This document shows, in pieces, positions 15,853 through 24,189 of a stretch of DNA of 64,000 nucleotides. Source of the stretch: GWE2-51-13 sp041736705. GTDB lineage: Bacteria > Bacillota_I > Bacilli_A > Erysipelotrichales > Erysipelotrichaceae. The stretch's first letter is position 1, and each line of letters opens with the position of its first letter. Below the pieces are notes generated by a model that did no database searches, was not told the origin of the DNA, and was given only the letters and a program-made list of their open reading frames with translations. The position numbers and the translations under genes were made by a program. The stretch spans positions 62,001-126,000 of the forward strand of contig JBGSTC010000006.1 in NCBI GenBank assembly GCA_041736705.1. Reading direction: 5' to 3'.

Positions 15853-17514
15853 ATGAAATTCACCCAAAACATCCCCCTCGAGGCCCTTACCCAAGCGAAT
15901 GTACGTACGTACTCGTTCGCAGTGGCCGATCTCATCGATCGTCCGACCGGTGTCAGCGCGAAGATCCACCACGGGGAAATCATCCACGAGACATCGCGAC
16001 CGAACGCCATCCTGTGGGCATCGTCGTGGTATGCGTTTGAACTTGCGTATCAATTCTTGGAAGAAGGTTCCTTGAAACTGGAGTCGACTTTAGGCGAAAT
16101 CCTGCCTTTCCTGCAGTTCAACGATGCTTCCCAACATACGATCACGGTCGAAGACGTGCTGCGTCAGACGACGAATCTACCCAACGCTTTTTCCTACGGG
16201 TTCTTCACATCGAAGCCCGACCGAAATTTCCTGAAATATCTGGTGAAAACCTCCCGGTCGTTTCGTCAGAACCCGCGCAGTGCGAAACTGAACGTCGTCG
16301 ACCTGAGCCTACTAGAAATGATTTTGGAGAAGGTGTCCGGCATGGACTATGCCCAATTGTTCGAATCGAGGATCGTCAAGCCCCATGGCTTCCACAACAC
16401 GCTTCTGTGCGATGAAGTCCTGGAAGGTACCTCCAACCTCCAAAAAGGGAAACAACGTTTCTATTTCAATGCCTTGGCTTTTGCGGGCGTATTGGCCGAC
16501 GCCAGCGAATTCGCAGCGTTCACCCAGCATTTCCAATCGACCTTGGCGGCTTTCCATTCGAACTATTCGCTGGATACTTCCGCCTGGTTCAACGGTTTCT
16601 CCGTCGATCAGACCTCAAACTATCTCTACGTCACCTATCAAGACATCCATTCGTTCGCCCTTACCCATACGCAAGGACGAACCTTCGTTGCGAATCTCAA
16701 AGCCGATCAGGACCTGCTTCCATTGTTGCTTGATGAAGCCTATCCCCATGGATTTGACGCCATGGCCTATACGGACGTGGCGGGAGATACCTCGGTCTTG
16801 GAAAACGAAGACGGTCTTTTTGCGGGAAAAGGGAAACTCCTGACCCGCGAGGAAATGACAAACGACGGATCATTCGTAAAGGTTGCGGGACGAAGCTACC
16901 GGCAAGAAACGACCCTCAGCGAGCAGGGGATCCGGATCACACGTACGACGCTACAAAAACTGGATTCCGTCCCATCGATCACCTGGTGGCATTCCGCCCA
17001 GGCAAAATGCATCTTGACACGGATCCATCCGGGTGAAAACCTGAGCGATCTTCAGTGGCTTCTGCATCCCGTCTTCCGCAAGGAAGCCCCCAATACGATG
17101 CTTTGGGGTCCGGTCTACCATGTGGTCGATTCCCATCTCGCCCTACCCGGCGTCGACTTGCCCTCCGATTGGGACAACGACACGGAAGAACTGCGCCACG
17201 AAGAATCTTCGCTGATCCAAGGCATGCATGAATATTCGCCGATCCATACCATCCCATCGAACCTGACGCAATTCAGGATCGAAGACAACCACATCACCTG
17301 GACCCGTTCGAGAAAGAATCTGGACAGTCTCAAGTTGATCGGGACGATCGTCATGATCATCGTTGATGCCCAAGGGAAACTTTGTTTCGACAGTCGCAAA
17401 AGCACGGGTCTGATTGCGTTTGAAGAAGAAATGTACTATGGCTTCTTCGGTAAGAAAGACAGCGAAGTGTTGGCGACCTGGGAGAACGATCTCCCGCTTG
17501 CGGACGTCGTCTAA
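15853..17514 (+). CDS. Beta-lactamase-fold protein lacking the catalytic lysine
   Basis: A 553-residue protein whose N-terminal ~260 residues follow the serine beta-lactamase/DD-peptidase layout (FELAYQFLEEGSLKLES, then LLEMILEKVSGMDYAQLFE). The SxxK motif reads S57-S-W-Y60, so the general-base Lys is replaced by Tyr. The expected YxN motif also appears lost (around AKLNVVDLS). It is therefore probably not an active acyl-serine hydrolase and may bind a ligand instead. No signal peptide is seen. The C-terminal ~290 residues are unrecognised. The ATG at 15853 has AAGGAG; the long upstream extension of the frame is antisense to the HAD gene and is rejected. Confidence 0.65.
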   Translation: MKFTQNIPLEALTQANVRTYSFAVADLIDRPTGVSAKIHHGEIIHETSRPNAILWASSWYAFELAYQFLEEGSLKLESTLGEILPFLQFNDASQHTITVEDVLRQTTNLPNAFSYGFFTSKPDRNFLKYLVKTSRSFRQNPRSAKLNVVDLSLLEMILEKVSGMDYAQLFESRIVKPHGFHNTLLCDEVLEGTSNLQKGKQRFYFNALAFAGVLADASEFAAFTQHFQSTLAAFHSNYSLDTSAWFNGFSVDQTSNYLYVTYQDIHSFALTHTQGRTFVANLKADQDLLPLLLDEAYPHGFDAMAYTDVAGDTSVLENEDGLFAGKGKLLTREEMTNDGSFVKVAGRSYRQETTLSEQGIRITRTTLQKLDSVPSITWWHSAQAKCILTRIHPGENLSDLQWLLHPVFRKEAPNTMLWGPVYHVVDSHLALPGVDLPSDWDNDTEELRHEESSLIQGMHEYSPIHTIPSNLTQFRIEDNHITWTRSRKNLDSLKLIGTIVMIIVDAQGKLCFDSRKSTGLIAFEEEMYYGFFGKKDSEVLATWENDLPLADVV

Positions 17515-17547
17515 AGAATTTCCAAATCAGTTAAGGGGGAGTCTTCC

Positions 17548-18372
17548 ATGATCAAACTCTTCGTCTGCGATATCGATTTTACGCTGCTGGACGCCTATGC
17601 CGGCGGTTTGCCTTCCCGAAACATCGAGGCGATGATCCGTCTTCAAGAAAGCGGCGTGAAGGTCGTCCTGGCCTCGGGTCGCGTCGAGAGCGGCATCCTG
17701 CCGATCGTGAAACAACTCAGGATGGACGAGTTCGGCGGGTATGTTGCATCGTCCAACGGGACGCGCATCATCGAAACCCTTCGTTGCACACCCCTCCTTG
17801 AGAACCTGATCCCGGTTGATGACTTGCTTGAGATGTATCATCATGCCATCAAACTGGGTTTGCATTTCTCCGTCGAACAAGGCGACACCGTCTACACCAA
17901 CGGGTTCGACGATGAACTGGACTACGACCGAGATGTCGTGAAACTGAAGTTCAACGTGTGTGACGACCTGAGCGAACATTTAAGACAAGGTGCACCCAAA
18001 TGCGCCGTCACCGTGGACTGCGGTCAAAAGAGTCAAGAAATCAAAGAATTCTGCGATACATTCAAGGATCGCTTTGAGATCGTGAATTCGATGGGCGGGT
18101 TCATCGACATCATGCGTAAGGGTTCTTCGAAAGGCCATGCGATCGAATTCTTGTGTTCGCATCTCGATCTTACAAACGACGAAGTCGCGGCGATCGGCGA
18201 TTCGACCAACGATCTGGAAATGCTTACGTTCGCCGGTATCGGCGCTTGTGTCGCCAACGCCCGCGAGGAAGTCAAAGCCATGACGAAACATCATGTGGCC
18301 AGTGCACAGGAAGGCGGCGTCGCCGAATTCATCGATATCGTTCTCTCGTTAAACAAACGACCCGTCAAGTGA
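17548..18372 (+). CDS. Cof-type HAD-superfamily phosphatase
   Basis: A 274-residue HAD hydrolase with motif I CDIDFTLLD, motif II ASGR and motif IV AIGDSTNDLEM. The residue after the second acidic residue is Phe instead of the more common Gly/Asn, which still leaves both Asp residues. AAGGGGG precedes the ATG. It follows the beta-lactamase-fold gene by 33 bases and is likely cotranscribed. It is a second paralogue of the gene at 14989. Sugar-phosphate or flavin/pyridoxal phosphate dephosphorylation is typical of the family; the specific substrate is unknown. Confidence 0.87.
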   Translation: MIKLFVCDIDFTLLDAYAGGLPSRNIEAMIRLQESGVKVVLASGRVESGILPIVKQLRMDEFGGYVASSNGTRIIETLRCTPLLENLIPVDDLLEMYHHAIKLGLHFSVEQGDTVYTNGFDDELDYDRDVVKLKFNVCDDLSEHLRQGAPKCAVTVDCGQKSQEIKEFCDTFKDRFEIVNSMGGFIDIMRKGSSKGHAIEFLCSHLDLTNDEVAAIGDSTNDLEMLTFAGIGACVANAREEVKAMTKHHVASAQEGGVAEFIDIVLSLNKRPVK

Positions 18373-18384
18373 CGGGTCGTTTTT
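18357..18384. terminator. Terminator between convergent genes
   Basis: ACGACCCGTC pairs with GACGGGTCGT over AAGT, followed by TTTT on the plus strand. The 10-bp stem also abuts the end of the minus-strand isomerase gene and may serve both. Confidence 0.85.
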
Positions 18385-19087
18385 AGTTGAATCGGTCGTC
18401 TTGGACGACGATTGTCACATCGTGGTGTAGCCAGAGGAAACTGGCGGGTAGCTCCGTGTCGACTTCTTGATTTAGTAGCTTCCGATAGATTTCTTGTTTC
18501 CCATCGCCGCTGACAATCAGCAGGATTCTTTTCGAATTCAGGATTTCCTGCATCCCCAGGGTGAACCCTTTGCTTACGACGATCCCCTCGATCATGGGGT
18601 GGGTCTTGGTCTGATCCGCCAACTTCGCGACATGCGCGAAGGGGATCAGGATCCGTGAGGGTTCGTTGAGTCCCAGATGCCCGTTCTTGCCCAAACCCAA
18701 GATGCAGAGGTCGATCGGTCGGTTTGTCAGTGCTTCATGGATCCGTCGTCCTTCTTCATCGAAGAGTGTCGTCATCGAGTCGAAGGAAAGATACTGATCA
18801 ATTGGGATTTTCAGCGGATCGAGTAGTTTGGTTCGGATGAAGGATTCACAGGTGGAAGGATGGTCCATCGGGATACCGCACCATTCGTCGAGTTTTGTGA
18901 ATCTGAGGGTGGAGACATCGGTATTGCGGGTGTGTACATGGTCGATGAAAAGGTCGTAGGCAAGCGAGGGTGACGAACCGGTCGCCAAACATAAATTGGC
19001 TTCGGGGTTCGCTTCGACCGTCTCCACCATCATTTCCGATACTCTGATACTCAACTCTTCATAATCCTTCGCATGGATGAAGTTCAT
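18383..19087 (-). CDS. Glucosamine/galactosamine-6-phosphate isomerase (NagB/AgaI family)
   Basis: A 234-residue member of the NagB/RpiA/DevB superfamily that converts an amino-sugar phosphate to a ketose phosphate plus ammonia. The visible motifs are CLATGSSPS (phosphate loop), LDEWCG (catalytic Asp region) and LGLGKNGHLGLNEPS. The LDEW form, where NagB has MDEY, leans toward the AgaI/GamI branch, but I would not name the substrate. It lies downstream of a GPH sugar symporter on the same strand, separated by a terminator-like hairpin, so the pair probably handles an imported sugar. The ribosome binding site is weak. Confidence 0.82.
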   Translation of the reverse strand: MNFIHAKDYEELSIRVSEMMVETVEANPEANLCLATGSSPSLAYDLFIDHVHTRNTDVSTLRFTKLDEWCGIPMDHPSTCESFIRTKLLDPLKIPIDQYLSFDSMTTLFDEEGRRIHEALTNRPIDLCILGLGKNGHLGLNEPSRILIPFAHVAKLADQTKTHPMIEGIVVSKGFTLGMQEILNSKRILLIVSGDGKQEIYRKLLNQEVDTELPASFLWLHHDVTIVVQDDRFN

Positions 19088-19103
19088 GTTACAATCTTTC
19101 AGT

Positions 19104-19128
19104 AAAAAAGCAGGGGGGACCTGCTTTT
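19104..19128 (-). terminator. Hairpin between the symporter and isomerase genes
   Basis: The minus strand has an AAAAGCAGG/CCTGCTTTT stem followed by more T residues, placed 2 bases after the symporter stop and 16 bases before the isomerase start. It could terminate or only attenuate read-through. Confidence 0.75.
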
Positions 19129-19129
19129 G

Positions 19130-20455
19130 TTAACGCGCTTCGATTTCAATCAAAATCGCTTCATGTTTCTTCTCCGTCAAATCATAGAAGAACATGGGGA
19201 GGATACTCAAGACGGCGGCGATCGCCGGGAAGACGGAAATCAGGGAGAAGATCCCGGTCAGGGCGAAGGCGGTCTGCGCGGTGTTCTCGACGAACCCGAC
19301 ATAGGTCAGCACGATGCCGATCCAGAAGGACCCGATCGCGGATTGCAGCTTGGTGGTGAAGGTGTGCAGGGAGAAACACAAGCCTTCGGTACGGCGGTTG
19401 GTCTTCCATTGGAGGTAGTCGACGCTGTCGCCGACCATCGTATAGGTGATGACGTCGTTCATGCCCAGAGACATACCGCAGAGGAACAACAAGCCAAAGA
19501 CGACCACAAGGTTGCCGTAACCGACGAAGAACATGGCCAGATGCGAGAAAGCCCCCAGCAACAACGATGCGTTGTACATCGTTTTCTTGGAGTAGCGTTT
19601 GGTGAAGAAGGGGGTGATGAACATCGCGGCGATCATCGAAGCGATCAGGATCCCGCCAAGCAGGGAGAAATAGGCTTCGTCGCCCATGTTGTATTTGGCG
19701 AAGTAGGTGCCGGCGATCCCCAGGACCATCCGGAATGCGCCCAACATGCGGGAAGACTGCAGCGCCAACAACGGTTTGTTTTTAAGAAGCAGACCGAGGT
19801 TTTTGAAGAAGGATTCCGGCGGTTCGGTGTCCCTGACCCGCTCCTTGGTCCCAATCGACGCGAGATAGAACAACATCCCGCCGATCGTCACCAGGATGAC
19901 CGTGGTCCAGAAATAACCGCTTTTCTGGTCGGGGAACATGGCGAACATCAACGGAGGAAGGATGATGGAAATCGCCATCCCCAGATTGCAGAGGATACGC
20001 GCCATCGTCACCAGACTCAAGCGTTCCTTGGGGTTGCGCGTCATCGCGGCCGATAAACCCCAATACGGGACGTCGGAGACCGTGAAGACCATGTCCCAGA
20101 GAATGAAGGTGATGTAGGCGTAGAGCACTTTCATCCCGTAGTCGAAACTCGGGGCGTAGAACAAGAGGATCGTGGTGATGATCATCGGGATCGGCACCCA
20201 GAACAACCAAGGGCGAAGCTTCCCGTGCTTGGTGTGCGTCCGGTCGACGATCGACCCCATGATCGGGTCGTTGACCGCATCCCAGACCTTCGAGACCAAC
20301 ATCAGAACGCCGACCGTCACCGGCAATAACCCCAGGTGGTCGGTGTAGAAAATCATCAAAAAGGTCGCAACGAAATTATAGATGATGTTTTGACCCAGAC
20401 CTGCGAAACCGAAAGCCAACTTCTCACGCAACGGCAGTTTTTCATCATGATCCAT
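19130..20455 (-). CDS. GPH-family sugar:cation symporter
   Basis: A 441-residue, 12-helix major facilitator of the glycoside-pentoside-hexuronide:cation type (MelB-like). Family features: the N-terminal EKLAFGFAGLGQN, then the conserved WDAVNDPIMGSIVDRT segment after helix 2 and KLRPWLFW. The start at 20455 is chosen because GGAGGA lies seven bases upstream; an in-frame ATG 11 codons earlier lacks one. Its partner downstream is a NagB/AgaI-type isomerase, so an amino-sugar-related or galactoside substrate is possible. The exact substrate is not predictable. Confidence 0.9.
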   Translation of the reverse strand: MDHDEKLPLREKLAFGFAGLGQNIIYNFVATFLMIFYTDHLGLLPVTVGVLMLVSKVWDAVNDPIMGSIVDRTHTKHGKLRPWLFWVPIPMIITTILLFYAPSFDYGMKVLYAYITFILWDMVFTVSDVPYWGLSAAMTRNPKERLSLVTMARILCNLGMAISIILPPLMFAMFPDQKSGYFWTTVILVTIGGMLFYLASIGTKERVRDTEPPESFFKNLGLLLKNKPLLALQSSRMLGAFRMVLGIAGTYFAKYNMGDEAYFSLLGGILIASMIAAMFITPFFTKRYSKKTMYNASLLLGAFSHLAMFFVGYGNLVVVFGLLFLCGMSLGMNDVITYTMVGDSVDYLQWKTNRRTEGLCFSLHTFTTKLQSAIGSFWIGIVLTYVGFVENTAQTAFALTGIFSLISVFPAIAAVLSILPMFFYDLTEKKHEAILIEIEAR

Positions 20456-20543
20456 AGAAAATCCTCCAGTTGTCTTTAGTATAGCCATTCTTTGAAATCA
20501 ATGGAAGAAGCATATGGTAAAATAAACCCAAGAGGGTCCAAAT

Positions 20544-20711
20544 ATGAACGAAAAACATCTACAGGACAGGGTCAAGACGATCGCCGTCCAAAGCGCGGAA
20601 CTGTTGGAGTGCTTTCAATGGAGCGAAACGGACTACGACCGCAAGAAAGCGCGCATCGTCGCTTTGAAACTCGCCGAACAGGTCGCAGCGTTGTTGGAGG
20701 ATTTGAAGTAG
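20544..20711 (+). CDS. 55-residue MazG-like mini-protein
   Basis: A short ORF of 55 codons preceded by AGAGGG. IAVQSAELLECFQWSE resembles the first helix of MazG-like nucleotide pyrophosphohydrolases, including the glutamate of the EAAEL motif. Here the sequence is QSAEL, so the first metal ligand is missing, and the protein ends after the second helix. It could be a truncated relic or a small helical protein that only resembles MazG. A probable -10 (TAAAAT) lies upstream. Confidence 0.45.
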   Translation: MNEKHLQDRVKTIAVQSAELLECFQWSETDYDRKKARIVALKLAEQVAALLEDLK

Positions 20712-20758
20712 GGAGTCGATGACGGGATGCATAGAAGGAAGCATAGGAGGATGAACCC

Positions 20759-20881
20759 ATGTCATCAACTTTATTGCTTTTCGTGGCCGTAGCCGCGGGG
20801 ATCGCGGCCATCATCAAGCTTCTCTCCGCCGGACGGGGGAGGGTCAGTATCCCGGGCATCAGTATCAGTTGGAGCGATTGA
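20759..20881 (+). CDS. 40-residue membrane peptide
   Basis: An ORF of 40 codons with a strong AGGAGG at optimal spacing. One hydrophobic helix (residues 4-24) is followed by a short polar tail ending in SWSD. The ribosome binding site is the main support. It lies between the MazG-like ORF and radC. The function is unknown. Confidence 0.4.
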   Translation: MSSTLLLFVAVAAGIAAIIKLLSAGRGRVSIPGISISWSD

Positions 20882-20899
20882 GGACGCAAGTCCTCTTCC
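20880..20899 (+). terminator. Hairpin just before radC
   Basis: GAGGAC pairs with GTCCTC around a GCAA tetraloop, then TTCCTTT. It leaves little room for a radC ribosome binding site. Confidence 0.55.
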
Positions 20900-20902
20900 T
20901 TT

Positions 20903-21598
20903 ATGTTGGAACTGAAAGAAATGGCGGTATCGGACCGTCCTAGAGAGAAAATGATCCGCTTCGGCATCCGTTCCTTGTCGCATGTGGAACTATTGGCGTT
21001 GATTTTGCGTACGGGAACGCGGAAACACTCGGTGTTCCATGTCGCGGAAGACCTGTTGCGGAGTGCCAAGAGCGTCAAACGTTTGGCGCAGATGAGCTTG
21101 ACCGACCTCTGTGCGATCCATGGGATCAATCAAGCCAAAGCCTGTGAAATCCTGGCGGTCGCCGAACTCTCCCGCCGCATGGCGTTGGAGGAAGTGTACG
21201 AGACGGATGTGGTCGATCAACCGGGAAGACTGGTGGAATGGTTGCGAAGGGAGTTGGGCTATGCGAAGCAGGAACATTTCCTGGTCGTCTTCCTGGATAC
21301 GAAAAACCATATCCTGGGTCACAAGGTTTGTTTCATCGGGAGTCTGGACCGATCGGTGGTCCATCCGCGTGAAATCTTCAAGGAAGCGGTCGCTTACAGC
21401 GCCGCCCGCATCATCGCGGTGCACAACCATCCCAGCGGGGATGTCACCCCCAGCGAGAACGACCTCCAGGTGACCAAGTCATTGGAAGAGGCGGGGGTGT
21501 TGATGGGGATCCCGCTCTTGGACCACATCATCGTCAGCCATCGGAACTTTTACAGCCTACGCCAAACCTTCGGGAATCGATCGCAGGATAAGGAATAG
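20903..21598 (+). CDS. radC: RadC/JAB-family protein
   Basis: A 231-residue RadC. The N-terminal part has the RPREKM signature and a helix-hairpin-helix-like region (LCAIHGINQAKACEILA). The C-terminal JAMM/MPN+ metal site is HNHPSGDVTPSEND, and EHFLVVFLDTKN is also conserved. Despite the name, a role in DNA repair is not established. The start is uncertain: ATG 20903 lies against a hairpin and has no clear ribosome binding site, and ATG 20921 is an alternative. In Bacillus radC precedes mreBCD; here mreB is absent from the cluster and mreC has its own promoter. Confidence 0.93.
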   Translation: MLELKEMAVSDRPREKMIRFGIRSLSHVELLALILRTGTRKHSVFHVAEDLLRSAKSVKRLAQMSLTDLCAIHGINQAKACEILAVAELSRRMALEEVYETDVVDQPGRLVEWLRRELGYAKQEHFLVVFLDTKNHILGHKVCFIGSLDRSVVHPREIFKEAVAYSAARIIAVHNHPSGDVTPSENDLQVTKSLEEAGVLMGIPLLDHIIVSHRNFYSLRQTFGNRSQDKE

Positions 21599-21621
21599 AG
21601 TTTGATCAATCCCACGACATG

Positions 21622-21657
21622 AAAACGACGGAAGCGTGAACCTCCGTCGTTTTCGTT
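21622..21657 (+). terminator. Terminator of radC
   Basis: AAAACGACGGA pairs with TCCGTCGTTTT over a 10-base loop, followed by a T-rich stretch. Confidence 0.8.
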
Positions 21658-21685
21658 TGCTTTGCCCCTCATCACGTGAGAAAGG

Positions 21686-21714
21686 TTGAATCCATCGGCG
21701 TTAGCACGTATAAT
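21686..21714 (+). promoter_or_regulatory. Promoter of mreCD
   Basis: TTGAAT and TATAAT with a 17-base spacer, 17 bases before the mreC ATG. Confidence 0.75.
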
Positions 21715-21730
21715 AGGCTAAGGTGATGAC

Positions 21731-22570
21731 ATGAGGAAATGGACGCGGACGCAACGCATACTGATCGCTACGATAACTGTCTTACTTTCACTGACGGTTT
21801 TTCTTAATATACTACGCATCTCCTCACCCCTTGATGGGATCAACGCGGCGGGATACGACGTTTTCACGATGCTGCGGTATTCGCTGATCGAACGTCCGGT
21901 CTCGTCGATCCAGGATTTCGTCGGTGATTTCACCCAGTTGTGGAAAGTGAAACAGGAGAACGAGAAACTGCGTACGCAGCTTGAACTCTTGGCGATCTAT
22001 CAGGCGAAACTGGCGGAGGCCTATCGGCAGATCGAAGCGCTGAAACAGATTGCAGGGATTGAATTGGCCATGAACGGCTATGAATTGATCAACGGGACGG
22101 TGATCTATCGCCCGATCGAAGCCTTCGACAACTCGTTGTCCATCAACATCGGGAAAAACGACGGCGTCAAAGTCGACGATGCGGTGATCAGCAGTAAAGG
22201 TTTGATCGGCAAGATCGAGGAAGTGTTCGATGACCGCAGCGTCGTCCGTCTATTGACGACGGAAAGCGGAAACAATAAAGTGACGGTGAAAATCCAACTG
22301 AGTGCCTCACAGACCGCGGAAGCGATCCTGGAGCGCTACGATGTGGAACACGAAGCCTTCGAAGTCCGTCTGGTGACCACGGGCTATGCGATCACCAAAG
22401 GCATGAGCGTCATCTCGTCCGGTTTGGGAGGCGTTTTCCCGTCGGGCTTGCTGGTGGGGTATGTGAAGGAAGTCGTCGAATTGGATAACGCGGTCGGTAT
22501 GAACATCTATGTCAGCCCTGCCGCCGATTTCAAATCGTTCGAGTATGTCGCGGTGGTGAGCCGCCGATGA
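21731..22570 (+). CDS. mreC: Rod shape-determining protein MreC
   Basis: A 279-residue bitopic membrane protein of the elongasome that couples the MreB cytoskeleton to wall synthesis. It has an N-terminal membrane helix (about 9-29), a coiled coil (about 70-110, KQENEKLRTQLELL), then the beta-barrel domain with VIYRPIEAFDNSLSINIGKN and ISSKGLIGKIEEV, both typical of MreC. The start follows AAGGTGATG. The stop overlaps mreD by 4 bases. mreB is not adjacent. Its presence argues for a cell wall. Confidence 0.94.
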   Translation: MRKWTRTQRILIATITVLLSLTVFLNILRISSPLDGINAAGYDVFTMLRYSLIERPVSSIQDFVGDFTQLWKVKQENEKLRTQLELLAIYQAKLAEAYRQIEALKQIAGIELAMNGYELINGTVIYRPIEAFDNSLSINIGKNDGVKVDDAVISSKGLIGKIEEVFDDRSVVRLLTTESGNNKVTVKIQLSASQTAEAILERYDVEHEAFEVRLVTTGYAITKGMSVISSGLGGVFPSGLLVGYVKEVVELDNAVGMNIYVSPAADFKSFEYVAVVSRR

Positions 22571-23124
22571 AAGTGAACCTTCATCTCGTGTTTTTCGGAT
22601 TATGCATGCTCATCGACGCGATCATCGGGATCGTTTTCCCCTCCGATTTCGCCTTCACGACCTTGGTTTTCATCCCTCAGATCACATTGGCGGCACTGAT
22701 CCTGAGCGCCCGTGAATTGAATTTGACCCAAGGCTTACTCTTGGCGTTGGGGATCGGGATCCTGTATGATTTCGCACATTTCGGCGTCGGATTCATGATG
22801 ACGATCGCCTATGTCGCGACAATCCTCGTCCTCTTCGTGTGGTCGAAGCACATGAGCGAGTCGATCTACGAACTGGTGATCCTGGTCGTCGTCGGCGTGT
22901 TTGTCAAGGAACTGGTTTTCTACGGTTTGCTTTCCTTTACCGGGGAAGTCAGAATGGGATTGACGACATGGCTGGGTCGAAGGGAATTCCTGACGATCCT
23001 GGGGAACCTTCCCCTGATTCTTTTGTGCATCTACCTCAACGGGGTGAAGGAAGAATTGTTGTCGCGGCAAGAGAGAATCAAACGATCCAACGAGAAGGTG
23101 CGTTGGATGAACGTGGACCAATAG
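22567..23124 (+). CDS. mreD: Rod shape-determining protein MreD
   Basis: A 185-residue polytopic membrane protein with about five hydrophobic helices and a basic C-terminal tail, in the standard position after mreC with an ATGA overlap. MreD sequences diverge strongly, so position and topology carry most of the assignment. The segment GLLLALGIGILYDFAHFG fits the conserved G-x-x-x-D pattern of the family. The next gene starts 25 bases later and may be cotranscribed. Confidence 0.87.
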   Translation: MKVNLHLVFFGLCMLIDAIIGIVFPSDFAFTTLVFIPQITLAALILSARELNLTQGLLLALGIGILYDFAHFGVGFMMTIAYVATILVLFVWSKHMSESIYELVILVVVGVFVKELVFYGLLSFTGEVRMGLTTWLGRREFLTILGNLPLILLCIYLNGVKEELLSRQERIKRSNEKVRWMNVDQ

Positions 23125-23149
23125 GATACCCTTTGAAAGGACAGCTTCC

Positions 23150-24112
23150 ATGAAACATAAACTGAAACTGCTACTTTGCGTTTTCCTGATGACCCTGGTT
23201 TTGGGCGGATGCAAAACCGGGAAACCCTTGATCGGAGTCACGGTCTACCCGGTTCAATATTTGGTCGAGAGATTGGCATTGTCCAAGGTGGACGTAGTGA
23301 TGTTGAGCCATGGATCCATCATCCAACGGGCGACCATCATCGACGATTACGAGGAACAACTTAAGAAGATGGATGTCCTGTTTCGGATCAACCAGCTCGA
23401 ATCCTACTACAATGTCTATCGTAGCGAAATCGAAGCGTCGGACGTGAAGGTCATCGACCTGAGCATCAAAGCGGCGGTTTCGGGTTTCAGACGTTTCACG
23501 ATCGCGACCGTCGCGGGGAGTGAAATCACGGTCGAATCGGACTATTACAAAGGTACCGCATTCCAAGCGATCGACCTTTACGATAACGATCCGATGTTAT
23601 GGATGGATCCGATCGCCATGACGTCCATGGCCAAGACCATCCTGGAATGGCTGGTCGACCATTATCCGGAAGAAGCGAAATTCTTCAAGGCGAACTACGA
23701 GGAACTTGAAAGCGAACTGGCCAGACTGGATGCGGAATATCAGAAACTACGTCTTCAGAAGAAATACGTCGCTTTCGTTTCGATGACCCCCTCGTTCGGG
23801 AATTGGCAGAAAACCTACGGGATCCAAGTCTATCCGATCTTCCTGTCCCGTTTCGGCGTCTATCCAAGCGATACTCAGCTTCAATTGATGAAACAGAGGA
23901 TCATGGAAGACGGGATCGAATACATCGCGCTTGAACCCAACCTTCCCGAAGACATGAAAGCCGTCTATACCCAACTCATCACCGACCTCGACTTGAAGGC
24001 GATCAGCCTCCATAATCTCGCCTTTTTGTCCGAAACGGACATGAACGGGAATAAGGATTACATCACCTTGATGTATGAGAATCTGGATATCTTGGAAGCC
24101 ATCGCACGTTAG
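23150..24112 (+). CDS. ZnuA/TroA-like lipoprotein with altered metal site
   Basis: A 320-residue lipoprotein with lipobox LGGC (Cys21). The fold pattern follows cluster A-I metal-binding proteins (GVTVYPVQYLVERLA, then LWMDPIAMTSMAKTI, which matches the HVWLDP-type segment of ZnuA). The usual metal-ligand histidines are not at their expected places: the HDYEP-type motif is not recognisable, the histidine before the WMDP segment is absent, and the later His region reads AFVSMTPSFGNW. It may have changed specificity or lost metal binding. No ABC permease or ATPase is adjacent; it follows mreD. It is exported and anchored in the membrane. Confidence 0.72.
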   Translation: MKHKLKLLLCVFLMTLVLGGCKTGKPLIGVTVYPVQYLVERLALSKVDVVMLSHGSIIQRATIIDDYEEQLKKMDVLFRINQLESYYNVYRSEIEASDVKVIDLSIKAAVSGFRRFTIATVAGSEITVESDYYKGTAFQAIDLYDNDPMLWMDPIAMTSMAKTILEWLVDHYPEEAKFFKANYEELESELARLDAEYQKLRLQKKYVAFVSMTPSFGNWQKTYGIQVYPIFLSRFGVYPSDTQLQLMKQRIMEDGIEYIALEPNLPEDMKAVYTQLITDLDLKAISLHNLAFLSETDMNGNKDYITLMYENLDILEAIAR

Positions 24113-24131
24113 GACCCCATGGGTCCTTTTC
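24111..24131 (+). terminator. Terminator of the lipoprotein gene
   Basis: AGGACCC pairs with GGGTCCT over a 3-base loop, followed by TTTT. It begins at the stop codon. Confidence 0.8.
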
Positions 24132-24143
24132 AAACGGCTTTCT

Positions 24144-24171
24144 TTGAAAAGAAGAAACGGCATGATACAAT
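24144..24171 (+). promoter_or_regulatory. Promoter of the polA operon
   Basis: TTGAAA and an extended -10 TGA-TACAAT with a 16-base spacer, 18 bases before polA. Confidence 0.7.
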
Positions 24172-24189
24172 GAACCAAAGAGGTACACT

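Noticed and set aside
19102..20056. Plus-strand ORF opposite the GPH symporter
   Set aside because: A charged, repetitive translation with no domain or ribosome binding site; the minus-strand symporter is unmistakable.
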